A stretch of DNA of 64,000 bases from Sarcocystis neurona (lineage: Eukaryota > Apicomplexa > Conoidasida > Eucoccidiorida > Sarcocystidae): contig KL647295.1 of assembly GCA_000727475.1 (NCBI GenBank), forward strand, positions 1,385,600 to 1,449,599, in the 5' to 3' direction. Positions 34,082 to 46,416 of the stretch are shown piece after piece. Position 1 is the stretch's first letter; the number at the start of each line of letters is the position of its first letter. A program made the position numbers and the translations under genes. The notes below the pieces were generated by a model. The model was given only the letters and a program-made list of their open reading frames with translations. It ran no database searches and was not told the origin of the DNA.

Positions 34082-37000
34082 CTGCAGCAGCAAGGGCGGG
34101 CAACACTGCAGAGGGACGGAGTAAAGGAGCGAAGTGGAGAAACGGGAGGGCAGGCATGGCGGCAGACAAACTGACAAGGACCCAAACAGCAGACAAAAGA
34201 GAAGAACACGGAAAAGAAGAGGACGCAGGGGAATGTAGAAGAGAAACGCACGAACCAAGAAAAGACAGAACTACACGAAGAAGTGGAGCATGAAGAAGAA
34301 GACAGGTGATGACGAAGAAGAAGAAAAAGAAGAAAGGAAAAGAAAAGAAGAGAGGAAAAGAGGCAGTGGAGGTCAGACAAGAAACGGAAGAAAAACAGAC
34401 AGAAGACGTGACGGAAAAGAGAAGCCGACGAAGACGACGGCGTGGGAATACAAGACCGCGCACAGGAAAGGGAAGACGAAATAAAGAACCCAAAACAGAA
34501 GAAGAGCAGCAGGAAAAGTACCCCCCCCCCAGCAGGAGCAGGGAGGGCCAACACTCCCCTCCTTATTTGGTCTGAAGCACAGGACCACTTCCATCCGCAG
34601 CTGCATGCAGCACCACCACCACCACCACCAACCTCTTTTCTGCCATCCTGGCGCCGCTCCCTCTGCAGCATATCTACACACGCGTCTACACAAACACATA
34701 TAGGTGTATATCTACATATACATATAGATATGAGACCGATAAAAACGTGTAAATATATACATATATATATGCATATGTGTGAATGTATACACACATGTAA
34801 AGATAGTAGAGAGGAAGGTCACCCACATGTGTGTGAGCTGTTATACATCTACACATCAAGAACTGCGTACGTATCTATCCATACATATACATATATATAT
34901 AGGGAATACATACATATATATATATATACGTGTGGGCACGTAGGAGCTTCTAGAAACACATGCGTCGTGGGGGTAGTCTTGCGTGTATATTCATGAACAC
35001 CTCTCTCTCTGTCTACTGCAGTGTTGCATATATACACAAAAACACGATTTCCTCCTCATACAAACAGACTCGTCTACGAAGTTTTGTATGTACACACGGA
35101 CACACGACTTTCTCTCTGTATGTATGTGGTCCGCACTGGGGAGTCTGGAAGGTCTGCTTTTCTGTGTCGGAGGAAAGACGAGGCATCCCAGAAACAGGCT
35201 GTCTCCCCTTGATAATATTGCAGCTTTTTTTATCACACACATCGCATGCATCTGTATGTGTCTCAGCTACGTACATATATATGTTTTATACGTGTGTGTA
35301 GCGATAGGAGCTAGTGGTGGACACACGTTGGTCCGTGTATGTGTATACATGTATGTGTGTGTGTGTGTATGTGAAGACGCCGGGCCGGGTCGAAAAACAG
35401 AGAAATGCTGTCGACTATCGAGAGGCTGAAGGGGCCTTTGATACGCAGCAACAGGGAAAAGAGAGCTACAGCAGCCGACAAAATGGCCTTGCCTGCCCAG
35501 GTGAAGACGCTTTCCCCTGCTGCAGCAGCGCCTTGGCGCAGTCGAACGGCGTCTTATACAGCGTGCCCAGTCCGTCCGCGGCTAATGCGCTCAGAAATAG
35601 ACTGCAGACGGCTGGCAACTCTGCAGGAAAATCGTGCCGGCGTCATAGCAGCAGCAGCAGAACGGCGGAAGCCGAGGGGAACAGCAGCAGCCGACACACA
35701 CGCAGGACAGGCAGCGCACAGCACCAGACCAGCGGCAGCAGTCCAGCAGCAGGAGCAGCAGCAGCAGTCCAACGGCAGCATTCACACGTACACACAGACA
35801 GACAGAAAAGGATGACGTCCCGTACGTCTTTTATTCCTCCACATATAAGCAAAGAGAGACCCACACAGTGACCGTCATTGCAGCACACGTGTTCTACGCA
35901 GCTGCACGCACGTGTATAATCGCCTTCCTAAACAGATGTAGATAAGCTTCGTATCACGTATGTACACAACCGCCTGAACACAAGATATGTGTGTATCTGT
36001 GTGTGTGTGTGTGCGTATACTTCTCAGTACTTCTCTGTCTTTCACTCTCTCTCTACACACAGATACGAAGCCATCAGTACCCCTGCTGTTGCCGGTACCT
36101 TAGGTGCTGTCGCATTGTCTCTGCTGCAGCTTGCTGCTGCTGTCCTGTCGCTCCTGTTCTGCGTCACTGTTGCTGCTGCTCCCTCTGCCCCTGTCGTACT
36201 GTAGTCGAGGCTGCTGCTGTGCGGCTCCCACGCGTGTTGCTGCCATCCCCTTTTCCGTGCGCGTGACGCGTCACTTCTGCGTCAGGGACCTACCCAGCTG
36301 CTGCTGCTGCTGCTGTATGTGTGTGTCATCTACGTGGCGCATGCTGCGACTCCTGCGCCCACTGCTGCTGCTGAAACTGCGCTTGTAGCTGCTGTTGTGT
36401 CGCTCCCGCCACCTTCTGTTCCTGCTGCCAGTATCTTGAAGAGACTGTCCCTGTTGCTGCTCCCGTGTTGCTGCACCTTCTGCAGCACTTGGCTGCTGTT
36501 GCCGAGGCTTCCCTGGGCGCGAGTCCTGCTGTTACCGCAGGGCTGCTGCTGCTTCTTCCCCTCCTCCTCTTCCTCCTCTGCTGTTGTGCTGGTGCTGTCG
36601 CTGCAGCATTCTGCCAACGATTCAGCTTTTGCTGCTACACCACCGGTTACTCCGCCGCCATCGCTGATGCGCTGCCCCAGGCAAGTGCCCACCCCACCCC
36701 CTGGCGCAGATCCCTTGCGTCCTGCTGTGTTTTTGCTGCCGTTGCATCCTTGTTCTGCTGCTCCTCCCCAGGAGCGCTCTTGACAATCCCCTGCTGTTGC
36801 AGACAACAACCCTGCAGCAGTGTTGTTCCGCTACTGCTGCTGCTGCTGCGACGGAGACAGAAAGAGAGAGACTCTGTTGCTGCTGCTGCTACTGCCATAT
36901 ACGCTGCCGCTGCAAGGTTGTGCTGCGACTACTGCTGCCGCTGCAGCACTGTGCTGCTGTTACCGCTATTGCTGGTGCTGCAACAATTTGCTGCTGTCGC

Positions 37001-37316
37001 TGCTGCCGGTAGTGCTGTTGCTGGCAGTGCTACTGCTGCTGGTGCTGTTGCTGCTGCAACACGATGCTGCTGCTGCTGCTGGTGCTAGTGGTTTACTAGT
37101 GCGCTGTTACTGAGACCCTGTGCCACTGCAGGTGGTGCAATGCTGGCGCAAGACTGCCGCGATGCTACGGGCGATGCATCCCCTCTTACTGCCGGCGTGG
37201 CGGTCGAGAAGCTTCTGCGCCTGGGCCTGGACCGCGACGCAGATCAGCGCGTAGGGAACTTCTGCCAGCGCCACAGCAGTGAGGCAGCCGGTATACAGAG
37301 CCCCGAGCGGAATATC
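33278..37316 (-). CDS. Mitochondrial carrier (SLC25) family protein, 3' part (three exons)
   Basis: Model: complement(join(33278..34081, 35493..35620, 37190..37316)), in phase throughout, 352 codons plus stop. SLC25 proteins move metabolites through the inner mitochondrial membrane as three repeats of two helices. The best repeat is the last: LSALAADGLGTLYKTPFDCA continuing KALLQQ, with the signature P-x-D-x-x-K-x-x-x-Q, followed after a splice by QATYKGFYAQVLRDSTYRVL, the matrix helix and [Y/F]-[K/R]-G motif. The preceding repeat (GALYTGCLTAVALAEVPYAL) has a degenerate signature, P-Y-A-L-I-C in place of P-x-[D/E]-x-x-[K/R]. An Ala-rich tail of about 210 residues follows the carrier domain. 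Substrate unknown; degenerate signatures also occur in non-transporting members such as Ugo1/SLC25A46. Repeat 1 and the start are not located. Confidence 0.62.
34082..35492 (-). other. Carrier intron with a GC donor
   Basis: Read on the minus strand it starts CAG|GCAAGG and ends with acceptor gctgctgcag, i.e. a GC-AG intron. No GT donor in the neighbourhood restores the frame between KASSPGQ and AKELLQ. Contents: a purine-rich plus-strand block (34260-34500), a poly-C run at 34521-34530 and TA microsatellites. Confidence 0.5.
35493..35620 (-). CDS. Carrier exon with intact PFDCAK signature
   Basis: Acceptor attttcctgcag|AG, then LPAVCSLFLSALAADGLG, TLYKTPFDCAKALLQQ, KASSPGQ. Enters with two bases of a split codon (A|AG, Lys) supplied by the exon at 37190, leaves in phase 0. 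Confidence 0.65.
35621..37189 (-). other. Carrier intron filled with CAG (minus) / CTG (plus) runs
   Basis: About 1.57 kb, donor CGGCA|GTAAGA. The stretch 36080-37110 is nearly continuous CTG/GCT on the plus strand and keeps frames open on both strands; no conserved protein segment was seen. Confidence 0.55.
37190..37316 (-). CDS. Carrier exon, middle repeat
   Basis: Acceptor cgacgcatgcag|GAT; encodes DIPLGALYTGCLTAVALAEV then PYALICVAVQAQAQKLL and DRHAG, with donor GTAAGA in phase 1. Its helix with Gly and Pro kink, followed by a Q-A-Q basic stretch, is carrier-like although the acidic and basic signature residues are lost. Confidence 0.6.
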
Positions 37317-40300
37317 CTGCATGCGTCGCACAACTATTAACACATACCATAGAAAAGGGACTTCCCACGCAGAACCGTGTCCTTGACAAACACACACATC
37401 TGTACACGCAGACGTTTGTCTCCATACAAATACATCTGTGGTCGTGTGAGCGCCGAGCCACCTACGCTTCTACGTGTGTCTACACATACGTATCTGCGTC
37501 CAAATATAGAAATTGATGCACACATATACACACGTAGACATGTGCGTGCATCCGTTTACGTTTCCATGTACATCCACATCTGTATATTCACATCTATCTA
37601 TGTATATATATATGTATATGTGTGTGTCTTACTTATACAGGTATATATACGTATATGCGTGGATCAGTGGGGGGGTGAAAGACAGAGAGACGGAGAATAT
37701 GTATGAGATATAATAAGGCCTATGCTGTTGCTGAGCGGACGCTGATCCATCCGCCTGCATTACAGCCGCGTGCACACAGACACTCATTCAAAAGTACATA
37801 TACGTACATGTACACCTCCGTGGGCTCATATCTACCCAAATATATACACCTGTGTGGGCATATATATATATGGACATATATGTATATATCTAGGCGCAAT
37901 TGTAAGTACAAATACGTAGGGGTGAAATGGACCCACACATCAGTTTTACAGTAGAGGTACTGCATGTCTAATCACATATATATGTATATGAACACACACA
38001 AAATATATATAGAAAGTACGTCTCTGTGTGGTGCCACATGCATATACATATATATATATATATATTGGTGAGTATAGCTGTGTAGGTGCTCCCTATACAC
38101 GTACGAGTGAGCCTGTTCACGTGTATACGTACCTCCCAGATAGCTGTTCGTATGCGATCATATATTATATATATACATACGCCTGTGTGTTATATAGCAG
38201 ACACCAGCTATGGGTGTACGGGGGGCTTGTACGAGCAAAATAGAAGACACACACATACACAGACAGCGTGCACAGCGCAAAGACACACCGACGACTAAAC
38301 CTAATACGTGCATATATATATATATATATATATGTACGCCCACGCATCTTTATCTATCTATGTATATATGTATTTAATATATGTACACATACGTAAACTA
38401 TTCGCAAAGTACGCGTGGCAAGGCGGACGGAGGAGCGACCTTTGTCCATACATATTTGCGTTTAGGAATGTAGAGGACGCATGCATGCAGGAAGAAAAGA
38501 GGCGGGAACGCAAGAACATATCAAGGGGGCGGCTTGCAAGCAGTAGGAGCCGACGCACGCACGCATGCGAAGGTATATCCCTTATGCGGCCCGGGCACAG
38601 GCGACTCGATAAACAAGAACAGACGATTTATATGTATATATGTGTTGAACTATGTGTCTACAAGTACATATATATATGTGTATATATACGTATAGAACAG
38701 ACGATTTATATATATATATATATTTGTGTTGAACTATGTGTCTACAAGTACATATATATATGTGTATATATACGTATATGTGAAGAGAGATGAACAGGAT
38801 ATCAGCCCTTGTGTGTCAGAGGAGAAACGCATGCATGCGTGATGCAGACTTGCACTTCCTCTACTCCTGCGATGGCGGGACAAGTCCCGGCAGTCAGCAG
38901 AATTTCAGCAGTGTTCAGCAGGAACCGGTGCGCATGCAAACGAAGACAGACGCAGGCAGGGGAGCAGCACACAAGACACCGCTGCTGCGTGCGCGCGTGC
39001 GTGTCGAACGCTGCGTCCTGCCGCAGCAGCAACTTCTTGCTGTACGCAGGGCAGCAGCAACTTCTTCGTGTGTGCACACGGCAGCAGCTTCTTCTTCCTG
39101 CACCCATTCCGCCGCAGCCGCGTACTGTCCACGTGCTGCAGAAAGGGAGGGGAAGGGGCCAGCCTTCTTTGAAGAGCGACGCAGAGACGCGAAGGTGCTT
39201 GCGCGCAGGTACCTTGCGCGTACGCGTGGGGAGGAGAAGCACGTAGAGACACGCATGCGGCATAGCAGTGATAAGGAAGTCTAAGAAGTGTGTTCCCCCT
39301 CGCACGCATGTGGACGTGAGCCGGCAGGTGCGTAGAGCAGCAGGAAGACTCTTTGAGACGGCAGGTGGTTTGGCGGCACGTGGCAGCGACCCAACAGATG
39401 CACTTGCAGGGAGGGGAGAAGAATCTGCCTGGCTCACGGCAACCGGAAACTGCTTCTTGAAAGTCAATCTTCTCTTCGTACCTTGAAGGCAGTCCCTTGC
39501 GCGATGCGCGTTCTCACGACCTCTGCGGAAACAAGAAGGACAAACAATCCTCGTGGAATAGTAGCATTTTCTGTTCCTTGCTGCTGCTGCTGCTCCTGCA
39601 GGACTCGTCACGACACAAGAATTCTTTCCCTGTTCCTCTGTGGTGCTGCTTCTCTTTCTCTCACCGGTGTTGCTGTGCTACTCTCTCGTGGACGGTGCTG
39701 CCCCTGCCTCTGCTGCTGCCGCCTCTGCTGCTGCGGCCTCTGCTCACGTGTCGCGTGCTCCTGCTGACGCGCGTCCGCGCAGCTCCGGCCGCTGTTGCCG
39801 CCGAGGGCACAGCTGCTGCAAGACATTTCTTCTGCTGCGGTCCCTGCAGAGAGTGTGATCTCGCTACTGCTCTTGCTGCTCCTGCTACGTTTCTTGCTGC
39901 TGCTGCTGCTCAAGCGGCGGGTGCAGTGCTGTTGCTGCTGTCTGTCTCTGCTGCTGCTGCTGCCCCACCATTGGTGCGCGCGCCCCGCGCCTGCTGCTTA
40001 GTCCCCGGAGCAAGTGCCACTTTTGCTGCTGTGTAGCGGCTTGTCGCTGCGACACAAACAGCTGTCGCTCTACGCATAAACAGTTCTCTTCTTCTGCTGC
40101 CGCTGCTACATCGACGCGTGGTCACTACTGCTGTTGCTCTTGCATGTGCCGCTGCTGCTGCTCTCGTTCATTCCACTGCAGCTACAGGTGCCTGCGTAGC
40201 CCCTCGCTCCTCAAGCCCGTGCCCCTTCGAGCGTAATGCTGCTGTTTTCGCCGGTGCTGCAAGTGAAAATGCCCGCACGCAAGCTGAAGAACTTGACTAC

Positions 40301-40784
40301 ACAGCCTGCTGCTCCTGCCGCTGCTGCTCTCGCTGCTGTTACTGCAGCTATTGCTTCAAAACCGCAGCCACGAGCAGCACTCCTAGCAGGGCAGGCGCTT
40401 ACCAGTTCCACCAGTAGGGAACTTTCTTCCCCTCTGCTGTGGCTGCTGTGCTGCTGCCCGGCTGCTGCATCGCTGTTGCTACACATGCGGTGTCGCTGCT
40501 GCTGTTTAGACGACGGGCCTGTGCTGATGCGTGATCCGCTGGGCTGCCGTAGATCGAGCTGCAGCAGTCGCTGTCCCCTTTGCTGCGGCTGTCACGTGTA
40601 AAACACGGCTGCTGAAGCTGCAACGCCAAGGAAGCTGCAGCAGCACCGCATGCAGTGCTCCTCGCTAACTGCTGTTTTTCATCTTCGCAGAGAACGACTG
40701 CCCACAAACACCTACGCGCACGCTAAGTGCATCTCTATGTAGCTCCATATATACACATATATACATATACACATATATATATAT
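37317..40784. other. Region upstream of the carrier exons
   Basis: It holds TA microsatellites (37500-38400), a 78-bp duplication (38617-38777) and CTG runs (39580-40620). On the minus strand a strong donor, GGAACTG|GTAAGC (40418), ends a short open stretch reading EESSLLVEL whose phase 0 fits the exon at 37316; this is the best candidate for the next 5' carrier exon, unproven. Plus-strand 38400-38580 is open and complex but unrecognised. Confidence 0.35.
38617..38777. repeat. 78-bp tandem duplication
   Basis: A unit starting gaacagacgatttatat and containing tgttgaactatgtgtctac is repeated once, head to tail. The copies differ mainly in TA-run length, consistent with a recent duplication. 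Confidence 0.9.
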
Positions 40785-40998
40785 GTACCGAGAGAGAGGT
40801 ACACATATGTGTAACATATATATACATATATACATATTATATATGTATGTGTGGCGAGACATACACACATATACATAACATATATATATATATATATATA
40901 TATGTACCCAGAGAGAGCTACACACATATGTGTAGCATACCTATTTATATATATATATATATTTATGTACGGAGAGAGAGGTACACATATGTGTATCA

Positions 40999-41031
<33 letters not shown>

Positions 41032-41215
41032 GTAGCGAGACATACACACATATGTGTAACATATATATATACCCAGAGAGAGGTGCACACCTATGTGTAC
41101 CATACATATTTATCTTCATATATATATATATATATATGTATGTGTAGCGAGACATTCACATATATATGTAACATTTATATATATATATATATGTATGTAC
41201 AGAGAGAGAGAGATA
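40785..41215. repeat. TA-rich array with GAGAGAGGTACACATATGTG cores
   Basis: About seven alternating units of about 60 bases: one type carries a GAGAGAG block followed by the palindrome ACACATATGTGT, the other GTAGCGAGACATACACAC. (TA)n stretches separate them. Confidence 0.8.
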
Positions 41216-42661
41216 CGCACATATATAATATATATATTATATAGTGCTAGATATGTGCGTCTCCGTTGGTGTGACATAGAGAGGCAGAAGAGGAAGCGCA
41301 GGGATGCAGGTGGACGTGCACGTGGCGAGAGCCAACATCAGCGCATAAGATCACCAAAGCATTTAGCGCAAGTGGACAGAAAGACCTCTGTTCTGTCTTT
41401 TCCTCGGAGAGAAGAGAAGAAGGGTCGGCAGCGCCCGTCGCCGTGGCGTGGGATAGACACGGCAGTGCAAACCATCTGCGCGAGAGCAGCAGCAGTGGGG
41501 AAGGACAGCTGAGGAAGAGTCGCAGGTCGAGAGCAGCACAGACGCGCAGCAACTAGCGTAGAAAAGCGCTCAGGAAACGGAACTTCAGCTCGCGCAGGCC
41601 AGCCGACACACACAAACGCAGAGGCAGAGGCCCCACACGGCAGTCTGCAGCATGGGATCGGTCGATCGTTGAGCAAGAAGAGAGGAAGAGAAGAGACCCG
41701 TTGTCGGTAGGCAGTGGCGCGCCACGGATGGGAGTCTCCGCAGAAGCAGCAGCAGCAGCAATAGTGGCAGGATCGCACGGGGAGATTAAGAAGAGGCGTG
41801 TCACCCGCAGGCGTCTCGTTGTCGCCGGCAGCAGCACCACCGTCGATCTGGCAGGTTGGGACGGGCATATATTTGTCCAAGGTACTCCTCAGGAGCCGTG
41901 GCAGCAGAGCAGCAGCCCCGCTCGAAGCAGCGGCGCAAAGTCGGAAGACCGATGCAGCCTGTCGCAGGACGCGACTGCTACTACTACGACGCAGGCGTAC
42001 GACGGCGGTCCAACAGCAAAACGCGGCGCAACGAGACACGAGAAATACGTAAACAAACACACATGCAGATAGAACACGGGGCAGCAGGAGCACCAGCAGC
42101 TGTGGCAAGAGAAGAAGACTGTGATATAAATCACCGCAAAGAGACGAGGACAAGCAGCTCGACATAACTTCTTACATTCGTACGTGTGGGCACTTCCACA
42201 CACGCATCCATGTTTCCCCTCTCTCTCTCTATAATATATATATATATATATATGTATGTGCACTACCTAAAGCGCCAGCGCATGAGCAGCACTCACCATA
42301 GTCGCAATAGTAGCAGCGACAAACGACGTAGCTACACATACACAACCATTTCACGAGAGACACATACGTATGTAAAGGCATGTCTGTCAATCGAAACATA
42401 CGTATGGCCCTCTTTATATATATATACATATATGTATGTACGTGTATGTGTACAACTGCAGACAAACACACACATACACGTGTATATCTTTCACTCTGTA
42501 TCTCTCTCTATGTATATGTGTATAGATGTATATATATATATATACATACACATAGTCTCTCTCTCTATATATATATATATATATGTCGTCGTGGCGAGGT
42601 ACGTGTGTGGGTAGAGGAGCGCTTATAGTGGGGGACGCGCACCTACTGGGAAGAGAAGCGT
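41216..42661. other. Spacer with one exon-like plus-strand segment
   Basis: 41728-41880 reads, from an ATG, MGVSAEAAAAAIVAGSHG and later LVVAGSSTTVDLAGWDGHIF up to a donor-like CCAAG|GTACTC. It looks protein-like but was not recognised and has no supported partner. The rest is CAG-bearing sequence and TA/CA microsatellites (42230-42590). Confidence 0.3.
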
Positions 42662-44094
42662 ATGAACAGCGGCACGCGCTACAGCAGCAGCAACCGCGCG
42701 CTTCGCCAGAGGACTGCGAGGTGCCAGGCTTCTACCGCAGCGCTGAAGCAGAACCGAGACGTTCTTCTGCAGCGCTGCTCCTTTCTTCACAAGCTCGTGG
42801 CCTGCAAGTTGTCTCACCTCACAAAAAAGAAAGAAATGCGTATAAATTCACAACCCCAAGCATACATATGTACCAATGCAAAAAATGTACAGAGATTCCT
42901 ATATATCTATATATGTATATATATATATATATATATACGCAGAGGGAGAGAGAGAGAAGAGAGAAACTGAAGCATACGTGTGAGGGGTTCCCATCGGTGT
43001 ATACAGATATGTATGTATATACGTATACAGGAGGAGACGTGTGTATGCATATACACACATATGTGTGTATACACATGCATACATACATACCTACATACAC
43101 ATATACAGACATACATATACATACATATGTACCTATATATACATACATACGTACATACCCGTACACACATATACATATATACGGACACATACATATTCAT
43201 ACACACATACACACACACATATAGATAGACACGCGTATATACGTAGACACATACTGCTATATAGGTATATGGTCACCGCCGTAGAGACCGAGGAAGAGAA
43301 GTGCATGTACATATAGAGAGAAACGCCTGTGGTATTTCTGCGCCTGGCCCGCAATATATGTGTAGGGGTACATTTTGAACATTTACGCCGCCCGCTGTGG
43401 AACGTATCGCTGCTGTGTTTGTCTCCATACGTCCGCAGAACGGACGGCGCCGGCCGGCACGTGCAGAAGGCAGCCCGCGTCACATGGGCCGTGTGGAAGC
43501 GGCCTCTGGCCAGCCAGTCATACGTCCCTATATGCCTGATGCCGAGGCTTTGCAATCACCAGCGGACGCGTGGCTGAAGCAGAGATCTCTCCTGTGTCTG
43601 TACACCGCGTGTGTCTGTTCCCTGCGTATACAGACATACAGGTCTGCTGCTAGCGCGCCCAGTTGCTTCTCCGCTTTTTCTGCGTCGATTTCTCTCTACG
43701 GAAGAAGCTCGCACAAAGACATATATGATATGGCGGAGCGGTCTCCCCTCTCCCCCTCCCATCCGACAGCCACGCATTCACAGAGAGAGACCTCTGGGGG
43801 TGGGAATTCACGAGTGTCACGTGGTGTAAGTGTCGTCAGCAGTGGCTGTGTGGAAGAGAGAGCAGCTGCCGCATGCACCTGCGTTTTCTTAGCGGGTAAA
43901 CCAACTTCTTTGATAAAAGGTTCGTGTGCTGGGGGTAGGGCGGGAGGGGGGACTCGGACATGTGGCAGGAAGCACGGCAAGTAGTCAGCTCTACGCTGGG
44001 AGAGCAACAGCGGGACGTGCAGCAGCTGCAGATGTCATCCCTCCTGTACTACCCTGAGGAAGGGCAGGTCAAAACGCAACTTTCTTCATACTAG
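42662..44094 (+). CDS. Possible small coiled-coil protein (two exons), unrecognised
   Basis: Model: join(42662..42796, 43969..44094), 86 residues, in phase. Exon 1 starts at ATG (MNSGTRYSSSNRALRQ) and runs STAALKQNRDVLLQRCSFLH; exon 2 continues EARQVVSSTLGEQQRDVQQL and ends in LYYPEEGQVKTQLSSY. The joined helix keeps a hydrophobic heptad pattern over the junction. The acceptor (catgtggcag|GAA) is fair, the donor (AAGCTC|GTGGCC) weak. Minus-strand 42623-42817 is also open. Function unknown; small tethering or SNARE-associated coiled-coil proteins have similar size. Confidence 0.35.
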
Positions 44095-44266
44095 CATGCG
44101 GCAATACGTACGTGACAGCGCTACTTAACTTCTCCTCACTACGAAAAATAAACATACACATCACCGTACACACGTATATCTATGTATACCCACACATCCC
44201 ATTCATACACATATATATATATATATATATGTATATAGAGGGAGTAGGTAGAGAGACAAGCGTATG

Positions 44267-44303
<37 letters not shown>

Positions 44304-45612
44304 GTAGGAATGCGCATAGATACACACCACAGGTATATATTTATATGTATGTTAATACACATCAGATGTATCGATACGTATATGTCTACATACATAGCAG
44401 ACGAATAAATATTTGTGCCTAGCGGGTAGGGCACAAGTGAAGTTTCCCTCCTTTTCAGAGAGAGAGAGACGTTCTGCGTGAGCTGAGAGCCCCTGTTTAA
44501 TTACGTACTGGCGTCCGGTGACTACTATAAATGCGGGACAGCCCACAGATGTGGACACACGCGCACACAAGGTTCACACTAGCACGCGCATGCACAGGTT
44601 ATTGCCCGTGCTTCGCTTGACTCGGTCCTACGTTTTCTCTCTGTAAAGACTCTATGCATCTCTGCCGAAAAAGTGCTTCGTCGGGTGCAAGAAACTGGCC
44701 CCTATAGACGCACAAGAGCTTGGGCAGTCCACTGCAGCCGCATGCGTGTATACGGCTCTTCACAAACACACGTATACCTGCATATATACACATATGTTAG
44801 GGAACGCTTTGGTGAAGTGTTCAACACATACGAAAGTAAATACATATATGCGCTATTTTCTACAGGGTTGTCACTTGAAATTTGAGCGCTTGTCTTTACG
44901 GGCACGCAGACACTCGGGGTGGAAGGAGTCGAGTTACACGGACAAAAAAAGCGCAGCCGATCTGGAGTGTACAGACACCTGAACGGCACATGCCTTGGCC
45001 TCCGCGTAGCTCGCAAGCGCGCCTTCCCCCTACGTCTCGACAGACGCGTGTGGGTGTACTTTTTTCTGTTTCCCGCATTAAGAGGAGAGTCGTGGGGTGC
45101 TGCGGTGTACAGACACCCCAGGGGCATGCGGCACTTCTCTGTACACACAGGGGCACTACTACGTGCGCCTTTTTCTGACAGCAGGAGTCAGACCACAGGA
45201 GAGGCAAAGCAGGAACAGATGCAGGAGGCGACGCAGGTTCTCGGTCTGTCCGGCGCTGCAACGTCAGCATCTCGACGTACTCTCTGCAGCAGCAAGACTC
45301 TTCCTCAGTCTTTGCAGCCGCGTAGAAACGAAGTCTTCTTCTTCCGCTTTTCCACCAGCAGCTGCCGCTGCTCCTTCTTCTTCATCTGTGCGCGTCTGTT
45401 CCTGTGCATGTCGCTGCTGCTTCTGAGAAGAAGGAGGAGGAGGAGTCTGGTGCTGCTGCTGCTGCTGCGCTTCAGTCTGGTGCTGCTGCGGCTTCACTGC
45501 TCCACTCTCCTTTTCCGGTTCCGCTGAGAAGCTCGCGAAGGCGGGGCGTGACACAAGCGCCTGCAGAGAAGCAGCAGCTGTCAAATCAATGGCACCGCGC
45601 GCTAATCACTAG
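44095..45612. other. Spacer, no gene recognised
   Basis: TA microsatellites at 44200-44400, then mixed sequence with two imperfect relatives of the palindrome (near 44966 and 45104, GTGTACAGACACC). Plus-strand frames at 45180-45530 are open through CTG/CTT-rich sequence without a recognisable protein. Confidence 0.4.
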
Positions 45613-46170
45613 TGCACAGCAGCAAGCGCAGCAGCAGCCCGTCGACTGAGACCGCGGCAGAGGCAGCAGAAGCAGCTGTGGCTCCTGGGGCAGCTGCACG
45701 CTCATCGGCAGCAGCAGCAGCAGCCGCAACAGCAGCTACAGCGACAGCTTGACACGCGTCAGCAGCTGCAGCAGCAGATACAGCAGCAATTGCGACAGCT
45801 GGGCTCGCACCAGCAGCAAACAGTTGTGGGACAGCAGCACACACCTACAAAGTGCGACCCGGATAACAGAGCAACAGAAGTCTGCAGCATGGAAGAAGAC
45901 GGCCGCTCTCAGCAGCGAGGCTGCTCCCTCCAGTCGGAGAAGCCGCAGTAGCGTGTGGAGTTACACGCGCAGGAGGACAACCAGCGGCCGGAAGTCGGGA
46001 AGCGCGCTGTGCAGCAGCTGCAGCAGCAGTCCGCGCAACACGTAGCGGTAGCAGCAGGGATCGAACGAGAGCAGCAGCAGTCCTAGCAGCGGGAGCAGCA
46101 GCAATGTGAAGGCAGCACGCGAGCAGCCGAATACATCGGAAGCGGTCACGCGTGAAGAATACCAGCAGCA
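45613..46170 (+). pseudogene. Gln-rich reading frame broken by in-frame stops
   Basis: One frame reads RQRQQKQLWLLGQLHAHRQQ, later TPTKCDPDNRATEVCSMEED, meets TAG at 45949, continues VELHAQEDNQRPEVGKRAVQ to TAG at 46084, then on to TGA. The pieces look coding in the same frame, which suits a decayed gene or spliced pieces of one. No homologue recognised; it may also be repeat-derived noise. Confidence 0.25.
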
Positions 46171-46416
46171 GCACGACCAACGTGTCTTGCGGGGACGCGG
46201 GAGACAGCGCAGCAGCTGCCGCTCGCAGGACGCGAGACGCTGCTGTAAAATTCTCACAGCTACGGCACGCAGGAGAGCAGCAGCACATACGGAAGCAGCA
46301 GCGCTCCTACAGGTCAGGCTGGCCGCCCGGCAGAAGTGGCCGCGCTAGCCACACATGTCAGGCAGCCCTCCGTTCCGCGCCAACTAGCAGCAGCAGTTGA
46401 TGCGCCCTCCCCACCC

